A stretch of 64,000 nucleotides of DNA from Centrapalus pauciflorus (lineage: Eukaryota; Streptophyta; Magnoliopsida; Asterales; Asteraceae), in NCBI GenBank assembly GCA_020465985.1, contig JAANYP010005955.1, positions 242,590-306,589 on the forward strand. The letters are read 5' to 3'. Made by a program: the position numbers and the translations under genes. Below, piece after piece: positions 9,924 through 18,643 of this stretch. Below the pieces are notes generated by a model that saw only the letters and a list, made by a program, of their open reading frames with translations, was not told where the DNA came from and ran no database searches. Position 1 is the first letter of the stretch; the number at the start of each line of letters is the position of its first letter.

Positions 9924-11201
9924 TTAATTAGAAGGTGGATTCAACATGCCGATATGAGATACTAAAAACCGAAAACGAGGTTCGTCTAAAGCTTTAGTAA
10001 ATATATCCGCTAGTTGGTATTCCGTGCCAACAGAATACAACTCAATGGTTCCCTTTTCAACGTGATCTTTAATAAAATGATACCTGATATCTATGTGTTT
10101 AGTTCGAGAGTGCTGCACGGGATTGCAAGAGATGGCAATTGCACTTCGAAAATCATAATAAATAGGGATATTGGTGAGTGAAAACCCATAATCGCGTAAT
10201 TGTGTTCTCATCCACAGCACTTGAGAGCAACAGCTTGCAGCTGCTACATACTCAGCCTCAGCTGTGGATATGGATACACAATTTTGCTTTTTGGAAGACC
10301 AACTCACCGGTCTATCGCCTAAAAACTGTATTCCACCCGATGTGCTTTTTCTGTCCACTCTACAACCTGCAAAATCAGCATCTGAAAACGCGGTAAGATC
10401 GAAATCGGTTCCCTTTGGATACCATAGACCAAGTTCGGGTGTACCCTTAAGATAACGAAAAATGCGTTTTACCGCAGTTAGGTGTGATTCTTTTGGGTCG
10501 GCCTGAAATCTAGCACAAAGACATGTTGAAAACACAATATCCGGTCTACTGGCAGTCAAGTACAGTAAGGATCCTATCATCCCTCTGTAAGTTGTATTAT
10601 CGACACTTTTCCCGGAAGGATCGGTGTCTAACTTACAGTTGGAGGCCATGGGAGTTGCGATACTCGTGCAAGAGTTTAACTTATACTTCTTGAGAATGTC
10701 AAGAGTATATTTCGACTGGTTCACAAAAATCCCATCCTCAAGTTGTTTGACTTGTAATCCGAGGAAAAAATTCATTTGCCCCATCATACTCATCTCAAAC
10801 CGAGACTCCATTAGGGCTGAAAAATCCTTACAAAAATTACTGTCAGTAGATCCACATATAATATCGTCAACATAAATCTGTACTAGCATTATATGTGGGC
10901 CTTCCCTTTTAGTGAACAGAGTTGTGTCCACCACACCTTTATAAAAACCGGCAGAAATAAGGAAATTCGAAAGACTATCATACCATGCTCGAGGTGCTTG
11001 TTTTAAACCATAGAGGGCCTTATCTAGCACATAAACATGGTCAGGTTTATGTGCATCAACATAGCCTTGTGGTTGTTCAACATACACTTCCTGGTTAAGT
11101 TCACCGTTTAGAAAGACAGTCTTGACGTCCATTTGGTACACTTTTGAAGTCTTTGTGTGCCGCGTACGCCAAGAAGATTCTGATTGCTTCGATCCGTGCA
11201 A
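9924..11201 (-). pseudogene. reverse transcriptase (main part) and RNase H, Copia element B
   Basis: The frame encodes the Copia reverse transcriptase from DVKTVFLNGELNQEVYVEQP through the catalytic YVDDIICGS motif (Cys where Phe is usual), FFLGLQVKQ and GSLLYLTASRPDI. The complete RNase H follows, with DADFAGC, STAEAEYVAAASCCSQ and SRTKHIDIRYHFIKDHVEKG, ending in ADIFTKAL...GMLNPPSN. The first RT motifs lie in the preceding frame; one extra A near 11145-11155 (TTCAAAAGTG) causes the shift, so residues before SKVYQMDV in this frame are spurious. All domains after that point are uninterrupted. The break makes pol defective in this copy. Confidence 0.9.
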
Positions 11202-13008
11202 CTGGAGCGAAGGTCTCGTGATAATCTATCCCTTCTTGTTGTCGGTAGCCTTTGGCAACAAGTCTTGCTTTATTCCTTATCACAATGTCGTTCTCATCTC
11301 GTTTGTTCTTAAAGATCCACTTAGTTCCGATGACTGTGCGGTCTTTTGGCTTGGGAACTAACCGCCATACTCTTAGGTGTTCAAACTGGTTGAGTTCCTC
11401 TTGCATTGCAACTATCCAATCCGGATCTGTCAGTGCTTCATCCACACGAGCGGGCTCTATCATACTCAAGAATGATGCGTAGAGACATTCATTAGCAGAT
11501 GCCCTACGAGTTTGGACTCCTGTCGTTACGTCACCAATGATTTGCTCTGTTGGGTGACTGCGGGTCCATTTGATCTCGTGTGGAAGGGGTGCTCGGGATG
11601 GAACCTCTGTGGTTAATGTGGGAATGGATGAGGATTCATGGTCAATGGTTTCAAATGATGGTACCACAGGTTCTGGTTCAATTTCCGAGTGTTCAGGTGA
11701 AGGAAGAATCGTTGGTATTATATGTGAGGGTATTATAGGAGTAGATTCAACTGCGGATGTGTCGGTGGATGATGTGGATGGATGAGGATATGTTGATGAA
11801 GATGGAGTGGAGAAACTTTGCGGCGCAGTTGAACTGGAAGGATTACCTACATTATTAACAACATTAGACACACTAGCGTTAGGACCGAAAAATTCAACAT
11901 AAAAAGGATCAAATAAATTAACCAAATCAGAAGAAGAAAAAGAAATGGGGTTATTCGAAGAGTCTCCAGGCATTTGAGTAATGCGTGGTCCTGATTGATC
12001 AACTTCGGGTGCCAGTTCAGCCAACTCATCAAATGTGACGTGCACACTTTCATTGACTGTTCTGGTTCGGGTATTGAATGCGCGATACGCCTTCGAGTTG
12101 GATGAGTATCCAATGAAGATCGCTTCATCCGCCTTTTCGTTAAATTTCCCGAGGTTGTCTCTGTCATTCAGCACATAGCACCTGCAACCAAATACACGTA
12201 AGTACTTGATAAATGGTACTTTATTCAAAAAGAGTTGGTAAGGAGTTTTGTTAAAGCGCTTATGAATGATGGAGCGATTCTGTGTATAGCATGCTGTTGA
12301 TACGGCTTCGGCCCACAAGAACGGAGGTAGCTTTGAGTATGTGAGCATTGTACGAGCGGCTTCTACTAGCGTACGGTTACGCCTTTCCACGGTCCCATTT
12401 TGTTGAGGTGTTCGAGCAGCAGAGTATTGATGCTGAATCCCCTTGGATCGAAGGAAGCCCTCCACTACCGAGTTCTTGAACTCCGTGCCGTTATCTGATC
12501 TGATTGATTGTACTGACAGCTGCTGTTGGGTCTCGACACTTTTGATAAAATCAATGATTTCTTGAGCTGTCTCGTCCTTGGAACGCAAGAACCTTACCCA
12601 GGTATATCGAGAATAATCATCAACGATAACCAACACATATCGTTTTCCATTTATGCTTTGAGTTCTCATTGGTCCGCATAAATCCATATGAAGTAACTCC
12701 AAAACTCTTTTTGTTGATGGTTCGGGCTTTGGTTTGTGAGATGATCGTTTCATTTTTCCTTTCTCACATGCTCCACACAGATGGTCCTTTTCATAGCGTA
12801 ACTCAGGAAGTCCTTTGACCAATTGCTTCGCAGCCAGCTTGTTGATGTTATCAAAATTCAAATGGGATAATCTTCGATGCCACAACCAAGAGTCTTTTGA
12901 AGAGGCTTTTGATAGTAGACAAATGTTATCCTTTACTACAAGCTTAGATACGTCAATGGTGTAAAGGTTAGATTTTCGGGAACCAGTCAAGATTTCTTTT
13001 CCATCCAT
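11140..13008 (-). pseudogene. integrase and N-terminal reverse transcriptase, Copia element B
   Basis: Begins with the GAG-pre-integrase HHCC zinc finger (LWHRRLSHLNF ... CGACEKGK). The integrase core follows, with the three catalytic acidic residues in HMDLCGP, RSDNGTEFKN and PQQNGTVERRNRT. The YLRVFGCRCYVLN/FIGYS block and a Ser/Pro-rich linker (about 12060-11600) come next. RT starts with PDWIVAMQEELNQF and IGTKWIFKNKRDENDIVIRNKAR, and the frame ends after a single-base insertion near 11150. An in-frame TAG at 13009-13011 separates it from the protease; element D has a Lys codon at that place, so TAG is probably a nonsense mutation. Integrase normally inserts the cDNA into chromosomes. Confidence 0.92.
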
Positions 13009-13011
13009 GTT

Positions 13012-13287
13012 CTAAACACTGCAGTTCTTAGCCCTAAATGTTACTTCTAGTCCTTTATCGCAGAGCTGTCCTATGCTAAAAAGATTATGAGATAACCCCT
13101 CAACATAGTCAACATCCTTGATGACCAGATTATTTAGAACTAAGTCCCCGTATCCTCTTATATGAGCCTGATGGTTGTTCCCGAATTTCACAGTTCCGCT
13201 ATACTGTTCAACAACGTTGGACAGCAATTCTCTTCTTCCTGTCATGTGCTTGGAGCAACCCGAATCCATATACCAAATGGACTTAGC
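13012..13287 (-). CDS. aspartic protease, Copia element B
   Basis: The active-site motif is SIWYMDSGCSKHMTG, with DSG typical of Copia proteases; NLVIKDVDYVEGLSHNLFSIGQLC follows. The reading frame is open upstream to 13329, but the residues before AKSIW (MHIVFHYMN...) have no counterpart in D and probably lie in an intron. I therefore place the domain start at 13287, after the CAG acceptor. A TAG at 13011-13009 ends it just before the integrase frame, which continues in the same phase. The protease cleaves the Gag-Pol precursor in particles. Confidence 0.8.
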   Translation of the reverse strand, partial: AKSIWYMDSGCSKHMTGRRELLSNVVEQYSGTVKFGNNHQAHIRGYGDLVLNNLVIKDVDYVEGLSHNLFSIGQLCDKGLEVTFRAKNCSV

Positions 13288-13566
13288 CTGAAAAACACAT
13301 AAATTCATATAATGAAAAACTATATGCATTCAAACATATCCATTTTTAATTCACAATCAAACCGTGTTCTGAACCGAGATGTTCAGAAAACATGATGAGT
13401 TAAGACCGGGTCCTGGGCTGTGTGCACAGAAGCCAAACGTGTCGGTTTAAGCACAACCGACAAGAAAAAGAACGGGTCCTAGTCTAAGGTAACTAGAAGC
13501 CATTTCTTTGAAGCACGGGTCTTGATCAGAAGTAACCAAGAACCATCTGCATTAAGATCACACAAC
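13288..13566 (-). other. Candidate intron between gag and protease (element B)
   Basis: The gag frame ends RWVPKVV at a TGA (13558). GT donors are available at 13566 (AAG/GTTGTG) and 13563 (/GTGTGA), and an acceptor TTTTTCAG ends at 13288. The stretch between has stops in the gag frame. Either donor joined to the acceptor keeps phase 0 into the protease. Element D has the same layout (donor GTGTAA at 58156, acceptor ACAG ending 57848) and is also phase-compatible. Splicing itself is not shown. Confidence 0.5.
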
Positions 13567-14559
13567 CTTGGGTACCCACCTCAATATGGGTCCCTTTTTG
13601 TTAGGATTTCCAGATTTATATGGCACGTGTATAGATTTAGAAACCCAACTAGCATTTGTGTGTGGTCCAGATGCACAACCCTTTGGAATCCATTGAAGAT
13701 TGGATTTATTGGGTTTTGGAACCTTAGGCGCTGAAATTGCCTTCGGTTTTTGTCTTGTTGAGACCTTCTTGACCGTTGCTTTGGTTTTGGGCCTTGGCAA
13801 CGGACATGTCTCAACTTTGTTTGTGGCCGATGATGCACTATTTTTAGTTTTCTTTTTCCGAATACGTTTAACAGGATAAGGCACAAAAGCATTCATTTCA
13901 GGAACCTGTCGTCTATATTTAGTTGGACATAGATTAAACAAATCCTTGAAAGAGTACTTTAACGGAATAGTAGAATTCGGTACATCATTACAAACATTGT
14001 CACACACTTTGTTACACAAATTGTCTTTAGAGATTACAGACATCCTATCTCTAGTAACAAATTCACTTGGCATTAAAGCCTTCTTCACAAAAAAACTTGT
14101 AAAATCCTGCATGGTGGTTTTTGGGACTCTCCTTATATGATCTGTAGGAACAAAACGATTAGAGTCAGTAAGCATGGAAGATTTAGACTTGACAGGCTTT
14201 TCTTTTTGGTGGGGAGTGGGTTTCTTAAAAGACTTGGATTTTATCTGAGTCTTTTTAATAACCTCATTCTTGAAAGTATTTGAGCACTCACCTTTGACAA
14301 AGATAGAAGAAGTTTCAGCTGTAGCCTTACCTTTATCTGATGACATACATGGAATTTTTAGGGAATGAGAAAGTGTTTGTTGTTTTGAAAGATCTTTCAA
14401 TTGTTGTGAAACTATTTCAAAATTTTCTCTGTAGACAGTGACTTCCACAGTTTGTTGAAAAGATTGATTTACCAATTCTTCTTCTCTCTTAAGAAGAGCA
14501 TCTTGAAGATCAAGTGCTTTCTCTTGAGACGACTTCAATTCCTTTTCTAAAACAATGAT
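13558..14559 (-). pseudogene. gag C-terminal extension, Copia element B
   Basis: Same frame as the main gag, separated from it by one TAA (14562-14560). Element D has a sense codon at the matching place (VLQHKIKVLENEL), so the TAA is probably a nonsense mutation rather than the natural gag end. The first about 60 residues continue a coiled coil (QEKALDLQDALLKREEEL). A basic, Lys/Pro/Ser-rich tail follows (KPTPHQKEKPVKSKS, RIRKKKTKNSASS), with WIPKG and RWVPK tryptophan motifs typical of the gag-pol junction in these elements. The frame ends at a TGA just inside the candidate intron. Confidence 0.75.
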
Positions 14560-17016
14560 TTATTGTTGAAGAACTTTTGCAGGAATATAAAGTTGAGGAG
14601 TTGATTTTTCAGTTTCAGTGTTCAATTCAGTTTCTGAATAAGTTGACGAGAGATCTTCCTCTAAAGTGGGTACTCTAGAAGAATAACTCTCGTTAAGTTC
14701 TTCATAATGAAAAGAAATTTCTTTATCTTTACGCGTAACACTTTTCTCATTTTCTTGGTTTAAAACTTCTTTTGATGACTCAAAAAAGAAAGATTTAATA
14801 CCGGCTCCCATATAATTCATGTCATAAAATACAGGTAAGACATTTTGTGCTTTTTCCAAATATTTAGGATTTTTAAAACCAATTCCCTGTTTAGAATGGT
14901 AAAACCTAGTTTCTTTGGGCTGATTTAAATGGATAGTTTGTTCTGTTTGACCCCTTTTCAAAAATGCATCGTCAAGGGTCTTTATTCTTGCGTACAAACT
15001 TATCCTTTCTTCTTCAATCATTTTGTATTTTTCTAAACTGTCTATATTTTCCATATTTACCACATCTAATTGTTTTGTAAGAACAGATATTTCTTCTTTT
15101 AAAGAGAGTTTTTCTTTTGAAAGCGTTTCCATGCAAGATTCAAGGTATATATTCCTCAACTGAACATCTACTTTTTCTATCAACATCTGTTTTATAACAT
15201 TATGATTAGTTAACCATTTTGCATGATATAATTCAGATGATTCTTTTAGAATATGAGCTTGATGTTCAGCCTGTACACACTTTGTAGTTTCAGCTTTTAA
15301 TCTATCTTGTAGATCAAGTATTTGTGTGTGTAGTGTACATTCATTATCTACAAATAATTTATTTACATGTGCAGGAACGTAAAAGGAATATACCTCACTG
15401 GACTCGGAACCGGATGTGGAGCATTCAGGATCGTCGGTTGTAGTCATCAGACATGCTGGTGGATGTTTCATTGTCTCCCCCTCAGCAGCAATGTCTGAAT
15501 TTGCAGTAGTGACATCAGTACAAGTCTCCAACCCCTGACGATCAACCATATAACAATTCTTGCCCTTTTCATCCTCGTCTTCAGAATCTTCAGCATCCCA
15601 GTAGTCCTCATGGGCGACGAGGGCCAACGCATCCGATTTCTTCTTTGCAGCCTCGAGCTTTCTTTCGTAATAAGCAACGTCTCTCTCAAAGTTATTCTTG
15701 CATTCCCTAGCAAAGTGGCCCGGTTTGCCACATTTGTAGCAGAGACGTTCATCAGTGGCCTTTTGCTCGTCTGCTCTTGGCTTCTCCTCTCTTCTTTCCG
15801 CCGGCCTTTTGTCGGCCCGACGGTGCTCGCGGCTATCATCACGCCTTCGGTCCCGGCGGTCATCCCGACGATCATCCCTTCGATCGTCCCGCCTGTCATC
15901 TCTCCTGTCATCTCGCCTTTCGTCACGCCTTTCATAACGGCGATCATCGCGATAGTCGCGTCTGTCATCATACCGGCGATCATCCCTGTCATCCCTGCAG
16001 TAGTCATCTCTGCGATAGTCATCGCGGCGGTCATCCCTCCTATCATCTGAGTACCTCCGAGGACCAGTGTCATATCGGAGTTGGTTGTTGGTCTTGTTGG
16101 AGAACCGTCGTTGTTGGAGACGGTTGGTCCACAAGGCAATCTGTTCTTGGATCGTAGCTTCCTCCTCATCATAGACCTCACGCGGAGGGGAAGCATACCT
16201 GTACTGAGACGATGAAGAACCAGGAGCAAAAGATGGTGTCGGAATCTGCGTGTTGGTGATCAAGGCTAGGGAATCATTCGGTTTCAACCTTGTGTCGGCT
16301 GATAGCAGTAGAGAGGCCAATTGATTTGTCATCAGCTTCTGTTGATCCACATCCCCTTGATATTTCTTAAGCTCCTTAAAGACGACATTTATGGATACCT
16401 CAGGAATGTTCAAGACTTGTTTCGTAGCCCTACATGCAAGCTGCCACTCGGGGGCTAAGGCGGCAAAGAATTGGATGTTTATGTCATCCCGATCCTTGTT
16501 GATGTGCAGTTTATTCAATTCGTTAAGGACTGCACAGAACCTGGTGAACGTGGATTGCAGAGATTCCCCGTCTTTGGCGCGGAATTCTGAAAACTTTGCC
16601 TTTGCCTCCTCAATTTTGGCACGATCATCAAGATCTGCCCCCAGCATTTGGATTTCCAGCTCGTCCCACATTTCTTTTGCAGACATTTTACTGTCTACAC
16701 CTACCAAAATATAAGTGGGGAGGGCCTGATAAATCAGATATTCTGCCCTCTTATCAGCGTGCTGGCGATCCCTCTCGGCGTCATTTGCCGGCTCTCTTTC
16801 AACTTTTGAGGCTAGGACAGGAGGGTCAGCCTCGGGTCTGGCAGCTATCTCTCTATAGTAGATGACGGGTCCTTCGGATATTGATTGAAGCATCAGATTC
16901 CCGAGAGGTTGCATTCCAACGAATTTCCGGAACCGGGCTTTCCATTGTTCGTACTCATCGGGATAGAGAACTGGTGGTCTGTTCTCAGATCCGAGTACAA
17001 GAGCTTCACGAGACAT
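14560..17016 (-). CDS. gag, Copia element B (818 residues to first stop)
   Basis: Starts MSREALVLGSENRPP, just after the leader. Residues about 20-230 hold a UBN2/DUF4219-like capsid region (YPDEYEQWKARFRKFVG, SAKEMWDELEIQMLG, FTRFCAVLNELNKLHI). Residues about 310-415 are an Arg/Asp repeat (RRDD, RYDDR and variants), and the CCHC knuckle CYKCGKPGHFAREC is at about 426-439. An acidic stretch (DAEDSEDEDEK) and a long coiled coil follow to the end. Without the terminal TAA it would continue about 330 codons in frame. Gag packages element RNA; the RD repeat is an unusual basic/acidic linker before the knuckle and may bind RNA. Confidence 0.9.
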   Translation of the reverse strand: MSREALVLGSENRPPVLYPDEYEQWKARFRKFVGMQPLGNLMLQSISEGPVIYYREIAARPEADPPVLASKVEREPANDAERDRQHADKRAEYLIYQALPTYILVGVDSKMSAKEMWDELEIQMLGADLDDRAKIEEAKAKFSEFRAKDGESLQSTFTRFCAVLNELNKLHINKDRDDINIQFFAALAPEWQLACRATKQVLNIPEVSINVVFKELKKYQGDVDQQKLMTNQLASLLLSADTRLKPNDSLALITNTQIPTPSFAPGSSSSQYRYASPPREVYDEEEATIQEQIALWTNRLQQRRFSNKTNNQLRYDTGPRRYSDDRRDDRRDDYRRDDYCRDDRDDRRYDDRRDYRDDRRYERRDERRDDRRDDRRDDRRDDRRDDRRDRRRDDSREHRRADKRPAERREEKPRADEQKATDERLCYKCGKPGHFARECKNNFERDVAYYERKLEAAKKKSDALALVAHEDYWDAEDSEDEDEKGKNCYMVDRQGLETCTDVTTANSDIAAEGETMKHPPACLMTTTDDPECSTSGSESSEVYSFYVPAHVNKLFVDNECTLHTQILDLQDRLKAETTKCVQAEHQAHILKESSELYHAKWLTNHNVIKQMLIEKVDVQLRNIYLESCMETLSKEKLSLKEEISVLTKQLDVVNMENIDSLEKYKMIEEERISLYARIKTLDDAFLKRGQTEQTIHLNQPKETRFYHSKQGIGFKNPKYLEKAQNVLPVFYDMNYMGAGIKSFFFESSKEVLNQENEKSVTRKDKEISFHYEELNESYSSRVPTLEEDLSSTYSETELNTETEKSTPQLYIPAKVLQQ

Positions 17017-18087
17017 AATGAGTATAGGTGCTGATTAAGAAATTGGAGATCTTAGAGGTGGAAACTGAACACGGATGGGTTGGACCGAAATCAGAATGTT
17101 CTGAATTCGGATGATGAGTTCGGGTGAACAGTGATTCGGATGGGCTAACCGAATTCGGATGTGTGAATTCGGATGGGATGATTTCGAATGAATAGTGGTT
17201 CGGATGGGTTGATTTTGGATATGTGTCGATTTCGGATGAATAGTGATTCGGATGAAGGTCAAATTCGGATGTGTGTCCTAATTCGGATGAACAGCAGTAC
17301 TTGAGGGGACCAAAGTCGGATGACCTAAGTTCGGATGGACTTATGGACCGAATTCGGATGAACCGAATTCGGATGAACAGTTAAATAGCCGAATTGGATT
17401 TGTCCGTAATAGGGACAGTGGAAGGACCGAATTCGGATGGTCCGAAATGGTGTGGTCCGAAATGTAAAAATTTAAGAACAAGTCCCAATTAGTGAAAAAT
17501 GGAAAGCCTTTCGTGAACTTCGGATGGTCCGAAGTTAGGATTGGACGGAATTATGGTCCGAAATTGGCTTGTGGGGGTCCGACATTCACCTAAGTATGGT
17601 CCGAATTAGGATGATTGTGAGGTCCGAATTTGGTGCCTATGTGGTCTGAAATGCTACAGTATGTAATCCGAAATACAGCAGGTTTTTACGTTTTTCTAAG
17701 GCAGAAAAGACAGAATTCGATTTTTATCAGTTTTAATGCCTAAAAACAGTTCTAAATGATTTATAAACTATTTTAAACACTTTTGGTGATTTAAAACAAC
17801 CTAGAAAACACTTAAGACTAGCATGAACACATGAAAAACCCACTTAAAAAACCATATTTTCAAGCTTCAAAATGGTCGATTCTTGATGATTTTAACAAAG
17901 ATATTGAAGTAAATGAGTTTAAAATCAGTAGATAATGATAATGTGATGTTTATAGAACCATTATAACACAAGAAACTTGAAAAACCATGGAAAATGAAGA
18001 TCTAACCGGTTGAATATGGAAGAACTCGAAGAACATGAACAAACCCAGCAGAATCCGAAAGAAATCAGTTGAAATCCACCCCTCTGA
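17017..18087 (-). other. 5' leader of Copia element B
   Basis: About 1.07 kb between the PBS and the gag start with no gene. It contains an irregular cluster of ATTCGGATG and CCGAATTCGGATG words (17040-17660) and AT-rich sequence beyond. It may hold packaging signals or a splice donor for downstream subgenomic RNAs. Confidence 0.6.
17040..17660 (-). repeat. Irregular cluster of CCGAATTCGGATG words (leader of element B)
   Basis: Many copies of ATTCGGATG, GGTCCGAA and the palindrome CCGAATTCGG at irregular spacing, the same word family as at 8280-8775. Element D has only remnants (ACTTCGGATGG ... CCATCCGAAG near 50847-50875). Confidence 0.8.
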
Positions 18088-18099
18088 GCTCTGATACCA
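18088..18099 (-). other. Primer binding site (initiator tRNA-Met type), element B
   Basis: The minus strand reads TGGTATCAGAGC, two bases inside the 5' LTR. This is the classic complement of the 3' end of plant initiator tRNA-Met, which primes minus-strand cDNA synthesis. Confidence 0.93.
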
Positions 18100-18101
18100 A
18101 T

Positions 18102-18446
18102 TGTTAATATGAAATCCCGTATGTATTCAGCACCTCAATGATTATCTCATCAAACACATGAAGAAAACGAGCTCCATAAATGTGTTTAATAAGAAAGAAG
18201 ACAATATGAATGTTATAATATTGATGAACAGTGGCGGCTGGTGAGAATTCAAATGTCAACCGTGTGTCTTTTCAAAAGTAAACCCTAGGAGCCTTTTATA
18301 GGCTCCATTAATTAACTTAAAGACTGGCAACAATGGCCCCTATACTATTACATAAACATAAACTACATAGAAATAAATAGAACACAAATTACAATGATAA
18401 TAAATATTACAAAATAACTCCTAGGATCGAAATAATTAATCTAACA
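18102..18446 (-). repeat. 5' LTR of Copia element B
   Basis: This 345-bp repeat with TG...CA ends is nearly the same as 4139-4485. Read on the minus strand it contains a TATA box in a palindrome (GAGCCTATAAAAGGCTC) roughly in its middle, which should set the RNA start. Confidence 0.95.
18292..18300 (-). promoter_or_regulatory. TATA box of element B 5' LTR
   Basis: TATAAAAGG on the minus strand, inside the inverted repeat GAGCC...GGCTC. Position and sequence fit an RNA polymerase II core promoter for the element's genomic RNA. Confidence 0.6.
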
Positions 18447-18643
18447 CAAATAATCCAGTTAAACACAATAAGACAAAGCACATAGACATAAGACATCATT
18501 TTATATGTGATTGTCCTGAAAAGAATTTGATAAAACTGGTAAAAGTTGCAACAGAAGACAATAATGCAGATTTATTCACAAAAGCATTTGATAACTCACG
18601 CTTTGAATTGTTAGTTCAACTAAATGACATGCGTAATCCATAG
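18447..18643 (+). pseudogene. RNase H C-terminal end of Copia element A
   Basis: Directly after the CAAAT duplication the plus-strand frame resumes with HNKTKHIDIRHHFI and DLFTKAFDNSRFELL and ends at a TAG. These are the last conserved motifs of Copia RNase H, aligned with TKHIDIRYHFIK and DIFTKALDEPRF in element B. The frame is continuous with the one interrupted at 4138, which proves that B inserted here. The frame is intact in this piece. Confidence 0.92.

Larger units (their letters stand above)
4139..18446 (-). mobile_element. Copia element B, 14.3 kb, nearly complete, with a third coding region
   Basis: The element is bounded by near-identical LTRs (4139-4485 and 18102-18446) and a CAAAT target duplication. 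Read on the minus strand it has 5' LTR, PBS, leader, gag (17016-13558), protease, integrase, RT and RNase H (13329-9924), a 1.9 kb noncoding spacer, ORF3 (7942-4502), PPT and 3' LTR. The integrase-before-RT order makes it Ty1/Copia. The LTRs differ by one substitution and about two small indels over about 346 bp, so insertion is recent. Even so, coding is broken by one TAA in gag, one TAG before integrase and single-base shifts in RT and ORF3. Fourteen kilobases is long for Copia; the excess is ORF3, the spacer and a long gag. Confidence 0.95.

Noticed and set aside
15610..16157. Plus-strand open frames rich in Ile/Val/Pro or His/Pro
   Set aside because: They are the reverse strand of the Arg/Asp repeat in B gag; the hydrophobic look is a consequence of that repeat.
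18088..18099. A tRNA-Met gene at the TGGTATCAGAGC sites (also 39874)
   Set aside because: Only the 3' end complement is present, directly next to an LTR; these are primer binding sites.
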